From: JAGMXM01 sp964458325
GTDB lineage: Bacteria > Verrucomicrobiota > Verrucomicrobiia > Limisphaerales > UBA1319
DNA: 53,356 nucleotides
Assembly: GCA_964458325.1 (NCBI GenBank)
Contig: CAYWIM010000023.1
Coordinates: 1 to 53,356 of the forward strand
Direction: 5' to 3'
The notes beneath the pieces are model-generated. The model was not told the origin of the DNA. It made no database searches and was given only the letters and a program-made list of their open reading frames with translations. Positions 18,105 to 26,607 of this stretch are shown piece by piece (positions within the stretch are counted from its first letter, which is position 1; each line of letters starts with the position of its first letter). Position numbers and translations under genes: made by a program.

Positions 18105-19501
18105 CACCGGCTCGGGGCCGGATCGGCGAGCTCCTCGGCGGGGTAGGTCCAGATTTCGGCGAGCGTGGGGTGGTAATGGGGCAGGAGGGCCAGATCTCGA
18201 GCGGTCATCCGTTGATGCATGGCGGCGACGATTTCGTGGATGAGCTCGCCGCCGGCGGGGCCGACGACGCTGCCGCCGAGGATCTCGCCCGAGGCCGGAT
18301 CGGCCAGCAGCTTCACGAATCCTTCGAGGGCATCCATGATCAGGGACTTGCCATGATCATTGAAGGGGTAGCTGGCGGCGCGATAGGGGATGGCGGCGGC
18401 CTGGGCGGCTTTCTCGGTGAGGCCGACCTGGGCGGCCTGGGGATCGGTGAACACGACGCTGCAGAGCAGCCGGTAATCCATCCGCCGGGGCTGTGCGGGG
18501 TGGAGCCAGTTGTGCGCGGCGGTCTCGCCCTGCTGAATGGCGATGTGGACGATCTCGTAGGTGCCCGTGCAGTCGCCCGCTGCGAAGATGTGCGGGGCGG
18601 TGGTGGCCATCCGATCGTCGGTCAGAATCCGGCCCTGGTCGACCCGGACGCCGGCGCGATCGAGGTCGAGGTCGGCGATGGCAGGCACGCGGCCGAGGCT
18701 GTGCAGCACCTGCTCGGCCTCGACAGTGACGGGATGGCCGTCGTGTTCGAAGGTCACGCGCTTGCGGCCGGAGCGGTTCTCGGCCCGGATCAAGCGGGTG
18801 CCGGTGTAGAGATCGATGCCATCCTTTCGGAGCACGCGCTCGATGGCGGCGGCGGCGTCCGGATCGAAATCGCGCAAGATATGGGGGCTGCGCTGGACGA
18901 GGGCGACCTTGACTCCGAACCGGCACAGGAACTGGGCGAGCTCGACCGCCACGGGGCCACCGCCGAGCACAACGACCGATTCTGGCAGCCGCTCGAGAGA
19001 GAGAATATCATCGCTGGTCCAATAGCCGATGTCAGCCAGGCCGGGCACGGGGGGCGGGGGCACTGTGGACCCGGTGGCGATGACGATTGCGCCGGCGGTG
19101 ATGGATTCGCCGGTGTCGAGCGCCAGCGTGTGGGGATCGGCAAATCGCGCCTTGGCGCGGCGGAACTCGAATGTACCGGCCGTCAATTGGCGGAACCGGT
19201 AATCGGCGAACTCCCGGATGAGGGCTGATTTCCGGGCCATGACCTTCTGGAAATCGAAGGAGACTGACTGGGTTTGGAGGCCCCAGGTGGAGGCTTGCCG
19301 GAGCAGGTGGAGGACCTCGGCGGCATACAGCAGCGTTTTCGTGGGCATGCATCCTCGAAGGATGCAGAGGCCGCCCACCTCGGCGCCGCCTTCGATCAGA
19401 ACGGTCTTGCGGCCGGCGGCGGAAGCGGTCCGAGCGGCGGCGAAGCCGGCGCTGCCGGCGCCGATCACTGCCAAGTCGAATTGGAAATAATGAGGTTTCA
19501 T
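18104..19501 (-). CDS. Pyridine nucleotide-disulfide oxidoreductase, dihydrolipoamide/mercuric reductase-like
   Basis: 465 residues, a normal family length. FAD-binding GAGSAG is at 14-19, the redox-active disulfide C46-ILRG-C51, and a second dinucleotide site VVLGGGPVAVELAQ near 200. FAD-contacting IFAAGDC is near 320, and the dimerisation domain carries the active-site pair HPTLAE (His444, Glu449). It reduces a disulfide substrate with NAD(P)H. The CILRGC motif (four residues between the cysteines) is that of dihydrolipoamide dehydrogenase-type enzymes, but no E2/E3 complex genes are nearby. The C_GCAxxG_C_C redox protein lies 98 nt upstream. The start at MKPHYFQF precedes the FAD motif by the normal distance; the longer frame reads into a palindromic repeat. 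Confidence 0.85.
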   Translation of the reverse strand: MKPHYFQFDLAVIGAGSAGFAAARTASAAGRKTVLIEGGAEVGGLCILRGCMPTKTLLYAAEVLHLLRQASTWGLQTQSVSFDFQKVMARKSALIREFADYRFRQLTAGTFEFRRAKARFADPHTLALDTGESITAGAIVIATGSTVPPPPVPGLADIGYWTSDDILSLERLPESVVVLGGGPVAVELAQFLCRFGVKVALVQRSPHILRDFDPDAAAAIERVLRKDGIDLYTGTRLIRAENRSGRKRVTFEHDGHPVTVEAEQVLHSLGRVPAIADLDLDRAGVRVDQGRILTDDRMATTAPHIFAAGDCTGTYEIVHIAIQQGETAAHNWLHPAQPRRMDYRLLCSVVFTDPQAAQVGLTEKAAQAAAIPYRAASYPFNDHGKSLIMDALEGFVKLLADPASGEILGGSVVGPAGGELIHEIVAAMHQRMTARDLALLPHYHPTLAEIWTYPAEELADPAPSR

Positions 19502-19547
19502 TCGAGGGATCTGTGCAAAAATGAAGAGAGGAGGAGCCTGGGACGCG

Positions 19548-19598
19548 CCCTCTCCCCGGCCCTCCCCCCGCTTGTGCCTCGCGGGGGGAGGGAGAGGG
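19548..19598. repeat. GC-rich palindromic intergenic repeat
   Basis: CCCTCTCC (19548-19555) and CCTCCCCCCGC (19561-19571) pair with GCGGGGGGAG (19581-19590) and GGAGAGGG (19591-19598); the only difference between the arms is a five-base CCGGC insert on the left. It fills most of the gap between two minus-strand genes. It shares the CCCTCTCC...GGAGAGGG arms with the hairpin at 51109-51139, so the two look like copies of one dispersed element. Confidence 0.6.
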
Positions 19599-19599
19599 T

Positions 19600-20055
19600 T
19601 CATGGGGAAGAGGGAGGCGCAGCCGAGGCAGCGATCAGGCGGGCGGCGATGCGGACGGCGTTTCGGACCAGGTGCGGGCAGATCTGATCATGGCGGGGTT
19701 TGGCGGCGAGGAAGCCGGCGGGGGTGCTGATATCGCAGCCGAGCAGTTCGAGGCAGGTGAGGGCGCCGTGCTCTTTTCGGAACTGCTGGAGGAATTCGTG
19801 GACGAGCTGGTAAGTGCGCTCCTTGGCGGGGCGCTCGGGGGTGGAATGGCCGCGGGCGAGGCCGATGGCCATGATGGCGGCGGCGGCGGCGCCGCAGATC
19901 TGGCCGCTGCGGCCAACGCCGCCGCCGAAGCCGGATGCCAGTCGGAGGGCGGTGTCGCGATCGAGGTGCGGCGGCTGGACGAGGGAGATCAGGACGGCCT
20001 GGGAGCAGTTGAAGCCTTGGCGGAAGGCGGATTCGGCGTGGTCGAGGTCGTCCAT
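19600..20055 (-). CDS. C_GCAxxG_C_C family redox protein
   Basis: 151 residues. The family pattern is seen as FNCSQAVLISL (Cys17), FGGGVGRSGQICGAAAAAIMAIGL (Cys54), CLELLGC (Cys101, Cys107) and ICPHLVRNA (Cys126). Members of PF09719 are small putative redox-active proteins of unknown partner. The Cys of the GCA part is a Gly here. The gene follows the nitrilase by 23 nt and lies upstream of a disulfide oxidoreductase, a plausible reductant for its cysteines. The ATG at 20053-20055 is chosen; a much longer frame upstream is only the shadow of the nitrilase gene. No ribosome binding site is evident. Confidence 0.8.
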   Translation of the reverse strand: MDDLDHAESAFRQGFNCSQAVLISLVQPPHLDRDTALRLASGFGGGVGRSGQICGAAAAAIMAIGLARGHSTPERPAKERTYQLVHEFLQQFRKEHGALTCLELLGCDISTPAGFLAAKPRHDQICPHLVRNAVRIAARLIAASAAPPSSP

Positions 20056-20078
20056 GGGTGGAAGGATCGGCGGTCTGA

Positions 20079-20945
20079 CTATTCGGGTGTGAGATGGGCG
20101 CGGGCCTTGACGGCCTCGATCATGGCCAGCCAATGCGGGCGCAGGAAAGGCGGGTGCTCGATGCTCTCGAGCGGATAGCAGCGGTCGGCGCGGGAGAGGT
20201 CGAGCACGGCAGTGATCATCTCCTCCTGGCAGAAGCCGGCTTCGGCTAGCGGGAGCCCGCCGGGATCGCGGATGAAGGAGCTGCCGCTCGAGGTTTGCTT
20301 GCCGTCGGGGGATTCGCCGATCGTGTTGGCAACGCAATGGTAGATTTTCGAGTGGGGGCCGACGGAGAGCTGGGCGCGGCCCGCGACGCGCTTCCAGGCG
20401 ACCGCCTCGATCTCGTCCGAGCTGCAGGAGGGATGGAACAGGATCTGAGCGCCGGCCATGGCGGGGATGCGGTAGAGCTCGGGATGGCGGCCATCGCGGC
20501 AAATGACGAGCGTGCAAAGGATGCCGTCCAGGTTGAACAGGGAGAGCTTGTCGCCGCCGCGGCAGAATTTTTTCTCGTCGCGGCCGGCGAGGTTGACCTT
20601 GGCGTATTGGTGGACGATGGCACCGGCGGGATTGACGACATGGGCGAGGTTGAGGAACCGGTCGGCGGTGGGGCGCAAGGTGCCGACGATGGCCCAGATC
20701 CGGCGGTCGGCTGCGGCGGCGCACACGCGGTCGAGGGCGGCCTGAATGCGATCGGCCGGGAGACGAATCACCTCCGGGAAGAAATATCCGGTGAGATTGG
20801 CTTCGGGGAACAGGACGACGCGGCTGCCGAGGGCGGCGGCCGCGTCCAGGTAATGCAATGTGCGCTCGAGATTGTGTTCGAGGGACCGTGCCCAGTGCAG
20901 CTGGACGCACGAGACCTGGAGGGCCGCGGGAGGCGTCGGCGTCAT
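20079..20945 (-). CDS. Nitrilase-superfamily carbon-nitrogen hydrolase
   Basis: 288 residues. The Glu-Lys-Cys triad is clear: Glu48 in LFPEANLTGYFFPE, Lys116 in YAKVNL, and Cys149 in LVICRDGRHPELYR. It is cytoplasmic and hydrolyses a nitrile or, more probably, an amide/carbamoyl C-N bond; the substrate is not evident. The start has AGGAG 8 nt upstream, which overlaps the end of the Gfo/Idh gene (10-nt gap), so the two are co-transcribed. ICRD in place of the common ICYD is a mild variation seen in several branches. Confidence 0.87.
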   Translation of the reverse strand: MTPTPPAALQVSCVQLHWARSLEHNLERTLHYLDAAAALGSRVVLFPEANLTGYFFPEVIRLPADRIQAALDRVCAAAADRRIWAIVGTLRPTADRFLNLAHVVNPAGAIVHQYAKVNLAGRDEKKFCRGGDKLSLFNLDGILCTLVICRDGRHPELYRIPAMAGAQILFHPSCSSDEIEAVAWKRVAGRAQLSVGPHSKIYHCVANTIGESPDGKQTSSGSSFIRDPGGLPLAEAGFCQEEMITAVLDLSRADRCYPLESIEHPPFLRPHWLAMIEAVKARAHLTPE

Positions 20946-20955
20946 GCGGAAGCTC

Positions 20956-22287
20956 CTAGAGCGACTGGGTGAGGCCGGGCATGGCGATCGGGTATTGGCC
21001 CTGGGCGTCGGGCAGGACGGGCGGAGGCGAGTCCAGCGTGAGGTTCTCGAGGCCTGGGGCGAGCTCGAGGTTCGAGCCCAGGGCTTCGTCCCACGTGACG
21101 CGGCGGCCGCACTCGCACGCCATGCGTCCCATGATGGCGGTGAGACAGGACTTGGCGCAGCGTTCGGTCTCGTTATAGGGCTGGTCCTTTCGGATGGCGG
21201 CGAAGAGCAGGTCATGCTCGCGCTGGTAGGCATCGCACGGGGCGCCCTGGTATTCCCAGATCAGGCGATCGGGCTTGGGCTGGTGGCCGTCATAGAGGCG
21301 GGGCTGGGGGATGCCTTCGCCGAGGACCCCGCAGCCTTTGGCGCCATGGATTTCGTCCCCGAAGAAGTCCCAGCAGTTGGCAATGTGGCGCCCCTGGGCG
21401 AACAGCCGGGTGCCGTCGGCGAAGGTGTATTCGGCGGCGTAATGATCGAACAGCTGGTCGGGCTCGCGCCGGGTTTGGCGGCCGCCCATGCCCTGGACGG
21501 AGGCGGGCCAATCGTTTTTTGCCCAGCAGCAGACGTCGATATTGTGGATGAGCCAATCGACGAGGAAGCTCCCGTTGAGCCAGGTGAAGCAGCTGTAGTG
21601 GGCGATCTGAAAGGCGAGTTCGGACTGGTTGGGGTTGCGGGCGCCCATGCCGACCGGCCCGTGCATGCGATAGGCCCAGGCGGTGATGACCGGGCCAATG
21701 CGACCGTCGTGAATCTGCTGGATGGCTTGTTCGAGGGGCAGGTAGTGCCGGCTCATGAGTCCGCCGGCCACCTTGAGGTTCTTTTGCCGAGCGAGCTCGC
21801 CCGTGCGCAGCACCCGGCGGATTCCGGGGGCATCGACGGCGAACGATTTTTCCATGAACACGTGGCGGCCCTCGCGGATCGCGTGCTCGAAATGGATGGG
21901 ACGGAATGCGGGGGGCGTGGCGAGCAACACGACGCCGCCCTTGCCGACGGCGGCGATGGCATGGCGAAAGGCATCCAGACCGACGAACCGCCGCTCGGGC
22001 GGCACATCGACCTTTTGCGGGAATTTGCCGGAGAGGTTCTTGTGGCTGCCCTCGAGGCGGTGAGGGAAGAAATCGGCCATGGCCACGAGCCGGGTCGGGC
22101 CAGCGGTCGAGAGGGCGTTCACGGTGGCGCCCGTGCCGCGGCCGCCGCACCCGATCAACGCGATGGGAATGGTATTGTCCTCAGCGGCATAGCCGGGGCG
22201 CGCCGTGGCGTGGGCGAGGGCGAGGCCGGCAACGGCTTGGCCGGAGGTTTGAAGAAACGAGCGCCGGGTCGAGAGATGGTCATTCAT
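20956..22287 (-). CDS. Exported Gfo/Idh/MocA-family oxidoreductase
   Basis: 443 residues. The Tat signal STRRSFLQTSGQAVAGLALA is at residues ~6-25. The Rossmann NAD(P) site IALIGCGGRGTG is near 42-53, and the EK motif is in VFMEKSFA. The C-terminal catalytic alpha/beta domain contains FQIAHYSCFTWLNGSFLVDWLIHNID with the conserved His. Secreted Gfo/Idh proteins of this type are expanded in Verrucomicrobiota and Planctomycetota and probably oxidise or epimerise sugars outside the cytoplasm with a tightly bound cofactor; the reaction is inferred. It is the first gene of the run with the nitrilase and C_GCAxxG genes. ATG 22287 is chosen because it places the twin arginine correctly. Confidence 0.87.
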   Translation of the reverse strand: MNDHLSTRRSFLQTSGQAVAGLALAHATARPGYAAEDNTIPIALIGCGGRGTGATVNALSTAGPTRLVAMADFFPHRLEGSHKNLSGKFPQKVDVPPERRFVGLDAFRHAIAAVGKGGVVLLATPPAFRPIHFEHAIREGRHVFMEKSFAVDAPGIRRVLRTGELARQKNLKVAGGLMSRHYLPLEQAIQQIHDGRIGPVITAWAYRMHGPVGMGARNPNQSELAFQIAHYSCFTWLNGSFLVDWLIHNIDVCCWAKNDWPASVQGMGGRQTRREPDQLFDHYAAEYTFADGTRLFAQGRHIANCWDFFGDEIHGAKGCGVLGEGIPQPRLYDGHQPKPDRLIWEYQGAPCDAYQREHDLLFAAIRKDQPYNETERCAKSCLTAIMGRMACECGRRVTWDEALGSNLELAPGLENLTLDSPPPVLPDAQGQYPIAMPGLTQSL

Positions 22288-22468
22288 AGTGAATCGATCC
22301 AAGGTTGAATCAGGGTCTGCCGCAGGGCGATGCATGGCGCAAGTGTTCCATGGCGGCGCGGCCTGTCAATGGCATTCGCGGGATCGCGGGCGGCGACTCA
22401 AGGCGCCGCTGGAAGGGCCGATTGGCCGAATGGGCGTCGCGGACCGGGGACGCGATGCATCCTGGCGC

Positions 22469-23482
22469 CTATTGCCGGAGGCGAAGGAGTTCCTCGGCGA
22501 TCTGGACGGCGTTGAGGGCGGCGCCCTTGAGGAGCTGATCGCCCGCCACCCAGAAGCAAAGGCCGTTATCCAGGGCGCAATCGAGGCGCAGCCGGCCGAT
22601 TTCGCAATCGTATTTTTCGGCCACGAACAGAGGCATGGGATACTCGTTCTTCTCCGGGCAATCGACGATCGCAAGGCCGGGGGCGCCCCGCAGGGCAGCC
22701 CGGGCGGCGTCGAGGCGGACGGGCTTGTCGAACTCGGCGCTGACGGCGATCGAGTGGGCGCGATAGACGGGGACGCGGACGCAGGTCACGCTTGCGCGGA
22801 AGGAGGGATGGTGCATGATCTTGCGGCCCTCGTTCTGCATTTTCATCTCCTCCTTGGTGTAGCCGGTGGGGAGGAAGCTGTCGACGTGGGGGAGCACGTT
22901 GAAGGCGATCTGGTGGGGATAGACCTCGCGGGTGACCGGCTGGGCGGCGACGATCTGGGCGACCTGGCGGCGGAGCTCCTCGATGGCGCGAGCGCCGGTG
23001 CCGGAGACGGCCTGGTAGCTCGATGCGAAGATGCGGCGGACGCCGAAGGCCTGGTGCAGCGGGTAGAGCGCCAGGAGCGTGATCGCCGTGGTGCAGTTGG
23101 GATTGGCGATGATGCCGGAGTGGGCGGCGACGTCGGCGGCGTTGATCTCCGGGACCACCAGCGGCACCCGGTCATCCATCCGGAACGCGCTCGAGTTGTC
23201 GACCACGACGCAGCCGTCCGCAGCCGCCCGCGGGGCGAACTCGCGCGAGATCCCGCCGCCAGCGCTGAACAGCGCGATGTCGATGCCCCGGAACGAATCC
23301 GGTTTGAGCTCCTGCACAGGATGGGGCTCGCCCCGGAACTGGAGGCTTTTGCCAGCCGAGCGGGCGGAGGCGAGCAAGGTGAGGCGCCCCGCCGGGAACC
23401 GGCGGCGTTCGAGCGTCTGGATCATCTCGGCACCGACGGCGCCGGTGGCGCCGACAATCGCGACATGCGGATTCGGACTCAT
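22469..23482 (-). CDS. asd: Aspartate-semialdehyde dehydrogenase
   Basis: 337 residues, the typical length. NADP-binding GATGAVG is at 11-17, NSSAFRM at 96-102, the catalytic Cys130 in NPNCTT, and the substrate-orienting Gln157 in SYQAVSGTG. It converts aspartyl phosphate to aspartate semialdehyde for lysine/diaminopimelate, threonine and methionine synthesis. It stands alone, divergent from the fucosidase gene. A near-consensus promoter lies just upstream of the ATG, with no ribosome binding site in the short leader. Confidence 0.95.
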   Translation of the reverse strand: MSPNPHVAIVGATGAVGAEMIQTLERRRFPAGRLTLLASARSAGKSLQFRGEPHPVQELKPDSFRGIDIALFSAGGGISREFAPRAAADGCVVVDNSSAFRMDDRVPLVVPEINAADVAAHSGIIANPNCTTAITLLALYPLHQAFGVRRIFASSYQAVSGTGARAIEELRRQVAQIVAAQPVTREVYPHQIAFNVLPHVDSFLPTGYTKEEMKMQNEGRKIMHHPSFRASVTCVRVPVYRAHSIAVSAEFDKPVRLDAARAALRGAPGLAIVDCPEKNEYPMPLFVAEKYDCEIGRLRLDCALDNGLCFWVAGDQLLKGAALNAVQIAEELLRLRQ

Positions 23483-23496
23483 GACAAACGGGACGC

Positions 23497-23524
23497 ACTA
23501 TATCGCCTGAGTGGCCGCTGTCAA
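23497..23524 (-). promoter_or_regulatory. Sigma-70 promoter of asd, very short leader
   Basis: On the minus strand, TTGACA (23524-23519) and TATAGT (23502-23497) are separated by 16 nt. The ATG begins at 23482, so transcription would start only about 7-8 nt before the start codon. The intervening sequence GCGTCCCGTTTGTC has no Shine-Dalgarno motif. Confidence 0.6.
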
Positions 23525-23564
23525 ATCGGCTGTCGCATCCAGGCGTGGCCGAGCGCCCTCGGGC

Positions 23565-23593
23565 TTGAGTCGGGCTGCGCATCCCATTACCAT
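23565..23593 (+). promoter_or_regulatory. Candidate promoter of the fucosidase gene, leaderless
   Basis: TTGAGT (23565-23570), a 17-nt spacer and TACCAT (23588-23593), four of six matches at -10. The ATG at 23600 begins 7 nt after the -10 box, where transcription would start. Confidence 0.35.
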
Positions 23594-23599
23594 GGGCGG

Positions 23600-25099
23600 A
23601 TGATGACGATTTCGAAAGGCCGGCTGGCTGCCGCCGGGCGATGGGCTGCGGTGCTGCTGCTGGCGGCGCTGCCTTCGGGCGGCGCTGCATCGTCCCCCGC
23701 GGCTCCGGCCGATCCCGCGCCGCATCCGCCCCTGCCCACGCCCCGGCAGCTTCAATGGCACGAGATGGAGTATTACGGCTTTGTTCATTTCACGGTGAAC
23801 ACGTTCACCGACAAGGAGTGGGGCTATGGGGACGAGGATCCGGCAGTGTTTGCCCCCACGGATTTCGACGCCGATCAGATCGCGGGAACGGCGCGGGAGG
23901 CGGGCATGGCGGGCCTGATCCTGACGGCCAAACACCATGACGGTTTCTGCCTGTGGCCGAGCGCCTACACGGAGCATTCGGTAAAGAACAGCCGATGGCG
24001 GGGCGGCCGTGGCGATGTGGTCCGCGAGATGGCCGACGCATGCCTGCGGCGCGGGATCCGGTTTGGGGTCTACCTCTCCCCCTGGGATCGGAATCATGCC
24101 GATTATGGCCGGCCGGCGTACATCGAGTATTATCGGCGGCAGCTGCGCGAGCTGCTGACGCAGTACGGGCCGATCTTCACGGTATGGTTCGACGGCGCGA
24201 ACGGAGGCGATGGCTATTACGGCGGGGCGCGGGAGCGGCGGAACATCGACAACCGGACGTATTACGACTGGGACAACACCCGGCGGATCGTGCGCGAGCT
24301 GATGCCGGACGCGGTGATGTTCAGCGATGTGGGCCCGGATTTTCGATGGGTGGGCAACGAGCGCGGGATCGCTGGCGAGCCCTGCTGGGCGACGTTGAAC
24401 ATCGGGGATGGCGTCCCCGGGAACACGCGGGCCAATCTGAACCAGGGAGAGCGACCGGGAACCCATTGGGTGCCGGCGGAGTGCGACGTGTCGATTCGGC
24501 CCGGATGGTTTTATCACGCGGCCGAAGATGCGCGGGTCAAGACGCCCGACCAGCTGTTCGATATCTATCTTCAGTCGGTCGGCCGCGGGGCCTGTCTGAA
24601 CCTGAACATCCCTCCGGACCGCCGCGGCCGGATTCCGGAGATCGACCGGCGCGCCCTGGCGGGTTTCCGCCGCCTGCGCGAGGCGGCGCTGGCAACGAAC
24701 CTGTTGGCGGGGGCGCGCATCGAGCCTGGCCAGGTGCGCGGCGGCGCCGCCCGGTTCGGCGGGGAGATGCTGCGGGATGGCGACCGGAACACGTACTGGA
24801 CGACCGACGACGGCGTGATGACCCCGGAGCTGGTGGTGGCCTTTGGCCGGCCGGTCACGGTGGGTCTGATCGAGCTGCGCGAGGCGCTGGCCCTGGGCCA
24901 GCGCATCGAGGCGTTCGCTCTGGACCAATGGCGGGACCAGCGGTGGATCGAGATAGCCTCCGGCACCAGCATCGGCAACCGCCGCCTCATCCGAATCGAA
25001 CCCGCAACGACCGAGCGCGTCCGCCTCCGCATCACCCGGGCGGCAGCTGTGCCGGCCCTGGCCGAGCTGGGGCTTTACGGGCCGCCGGCGGCGGATTGA
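23600..25099 (+). CDS. Secreted alpha-L-fucosidase (GH29)
   Basis: 499 residues. The signal peptide is residues 1-30 (RWAAVLLLAALPSGGAA). The GH29 barrel begins RQLQWHEMEYYGFVHFTVNTFTDKEWG and contains KHHDGFCLWPSAYTEHSVKNS and FGVYLSPWDRN. The nucleophile Asp198 lies in TVWFDGANG, and NLNIPPDRRGRI is near 335. Residues ~365-495 form an F5/8-type C (galactose-binding) domain that would help bind the glycan. It removes terminal L-fucose from extracellular glycans. Two adjacent ATGs (23600, 23603) are possible starts. A longer upstream frame is only the shadow of asd and its promoter region. Confidence 0.92.
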   Translation: MMTISKGRLAAAGRWAAVLLLAALPSGGAASSPAAPADPAPHPPLPTPRQLQWHEMEYYGFVHFTVNTFTDKEWGYGDEDPAVFAPTDFDADQIAGTAREAGMAGLILTAKHHDGFCLWPSAYTEHSVKNSRWRGGRGDVVREMADACLRRGIRFGVYLSPWDRNHADYGRPAYIEYYRRQLRELLTQYGPIFTVWFDGANGGDGYYGGARERRNIDNRTYYDWDNTRRIVRELMPDAVMFSDVGPDFRWVGNERGIAGEPCWATLNIGDGVPGNTRANLNQGERPGTHWVPAECDVSIRPGWFYHAAEDARVKTPDQLFDIYLQSVGRGACLNLNIPPDRRGRIPEIDRRALAGFRRLREAALATNLLAGARIEPGQVRGGAARFGGEMLRDGDRNTYWTTDDGVMTPELVVAFGRPVTVGLIELREALALGQRIEAFALDQWRDQRWIEIASGTSIGNRRLIRIEPATTERVRLRITRAAAVPALAELGLYGPPAAD

Positions 25100-25148
25100 A
25101 CGTTTTCATGGCGGACGAACGCGGTCTCCCCTATGCTTTGGCGTGGCG

Positions 25149-25682
25149 ATGGGCAGGCTGATCCAGATCATTCGGTGGCTGGTGTCGAATCCGGAGGCGC
25201 CGGGTTTTCTTCGAGATGGCGCCCAGCGGGCCCAGCGGCTGGCGTTCCAGGTCTGGAACGCCCAAACCCTCGCGGTCAACCGGGACCAGCAGCGGGCGCT
25301 GGCGGGCGATGCTCAGGCGCAGTTCGAGTGGGCGGAACGGTTTTATGAGGGGCGCGGGCTCCGCCAGGATTACCGCCAGGCAGCGGAATGGTTTCACCTG
25401 GCCGCCCTCCAGGGGCACGGGCGCGCCCAGCTGAATCTGGCGCTCATGATAGCGGCCGGGCGGGGCAGGCCGCACGACTGGCGCGAGGCGTATTACTGGG
25501 CCGTCCTGGCGGAGCGCCATGGCGTGCCCGCTGCTGCCGCCGCGCGGCAGCGGATCGCCCCGCACCTCGGGCCCGAGGATGCCGCCGGCATCCAGCGGCG
25601 AGCCGCCGAATTCCAGCCCGCCGCTGCCTCCCCGGGCGCGCCGGCGGCAGGCCCGGGCCAGCCGCCGGATCAGAAGCCGTAG
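25149..25682 (+). CDS. Sel1-repeat protein
   Basis: 177 residues (179 if GTG 25143 is used). Two Sel1/TPR-like repeats: GDAQAQFEWAERFYEGRGL-x-DYRQAAEWFHLAALQGH and GRAQLNLALMIAAGRG-x-DWREAYYWAVLAERHG, residues ~55-130. The tail is Ala/Pro-rich and probably disordered. There is no signal peptide or membrane segment. Such proteins are usually adaptors. It ends 10 nt before the OppB-like permease gene, so it may be co-transcribed with it. Confidence 0.75.
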   Translation: MGRLIQIIRWLVSNPEAPGFLRDGAQRAQRLAFQVWNAQTLAVNRDQQRALAGDAQAQFEWAERFYEGRGLRQDYRQAAEWFHLAALQGHGRAQLNLALMIAAGRGRPHDWREAYYWAVLAERHGVPAAAAARQRIAPHLGPEDAAGIQRRAAEFQPAAASPGAPAAGPGQPPDQKP

Positions 25683-25692
25683 CGAAGCGCGC

Positions 25693-26607
25693 ATGGACCT
25701 GATCAAACGCATCCTGTTCCTGCCGCCGCTGCTGCTGGTGATTACGTTCCTGGCGTTTGTTTTGGTGCGGGTGGCGCCCGGCGGCCCCTTCGACCGCGAG
25801 CGGCGTCCGGCCTCGCCGGAGATCGAGCGGCACATCCGCGCGAAATATCACCTGGACGAATCGATCGGCCGGCAATACCTGCGGTATATCGGGGGGCTGG
25901 CTCGGGGCGATTTCGGCCCGTCCCTGAAATATCGCAGCCACACGGTGAACGACATCATCTGGCAGGGATTGCCGGTATCCTTGATCGTGGGCGGCGCGGC
26001 GTTCGGGATGGCGCTGGGTTTGGGGATACCGCTGGGGTTTTTCACGGCGGTTCGGCGGCATCGGTGGGAGGACATGGCGGGCGGGTTCGTCGCCCTGCTG
26101 GCGGTATGCATACCGGGCTTCGTGGTGGGGCCTCTGCTGGTGATGGGCCTGGCCATTCATTGGCGGCTGTTTCCGGTGGCTTTGTGGGGCACGCCGGCCC
26201 ATGCGGTGCTACCCGTGATGGCGCTGGGCATCTATTTTGCCGGGCGCGTCAGCCGGTTGATGCGCGAGGGGATGCAGTCGACCCTCACGGCCGATTTTAT
26301 CACGACGGCGCGGGCTAAAGGCCTGAGCGAATCGGCGGTTCTATGGCGCCACGCCTTTCCGCTGGCGGTGCTGCCGGTGGTATCGTATGCAGGGCCGCTG
26401 CTGGCGGATCTTCTGACCGGCTCGTTCGTGATCGAGAGCATCTTCCAGATCCCGGGGATCGGAGTGTTTCTGGTGAACAGCTCGCTGAATCGCGATTACC
26501 CGATGGTGGTGGGGCTGGTATTGCTGTATGCGGCCCTGCTCCTGGTGCTGAACCTGGCCGTCGATTGCATTCATTTCTGGCTTGATCCCCGCACTCGCCA
26601 TGGATGA
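25693..26607 (+). CDS. Peptide-type ABC transporter permease, OppB/DppB family
   Basis: 304 residues, six predicted membrane helices. MDLIKRILFLPPLLLVITFLAF starts as in DppB, APGGPFDRERR is the family phrase, and the EAA loop is FITTARAKGLSESAVLWRHAFPLAVLPV near 195-222. IFQIPGIG and FxNSSxNRDYPMVVG follow. It forms a heterodimeric channel with the next gene product, with which it overlaps by 8 nt. No ATPase or periplasmic binding protein gene is adjacent. Substrate is probably peptides or another oligomer; uncertain. Confidence 0.92.
   Translation: MDLIKRILFLPPLLLVITFLAFVLVRVAPGGPFDRERRPASPEIERHIRAKYHLDESIGRQYLRYIGGLARGDFGPSLKYRSHTVNDIIWQGLPVSLIVGGAAFGMALGLGIPLGFFTAVRRHRWEDMAGGFVALLAVCIPGFVVGPLLVMGLAIHWRLFPVALWGTPAHAVLPVMALGIYFAGRVSRLMREGMQSTLTADFITTARAKGLSESAVLWRHAFPLAVLPVVSYAGPLLADLLTGSFVIESIFQIPGIGVFLVNSSLNRDYPMVVGLVLLYAALLLVLNLAVDCIHFWLDPRTRHG

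Noticed and set aside
22341..22369. TTGACA on the minus strand at 22369-22364 as the Gfo/Idh promoter
   Set aside because: The -10 positions give only AACACT or ACACTT, three matches at best.
22289..23599. Upstream extension of the fucosidase frame (436 more codons)
   Set aside because: It is antisense to asd and its promoter; the signal peptide of the fucosidase starts at 23600.
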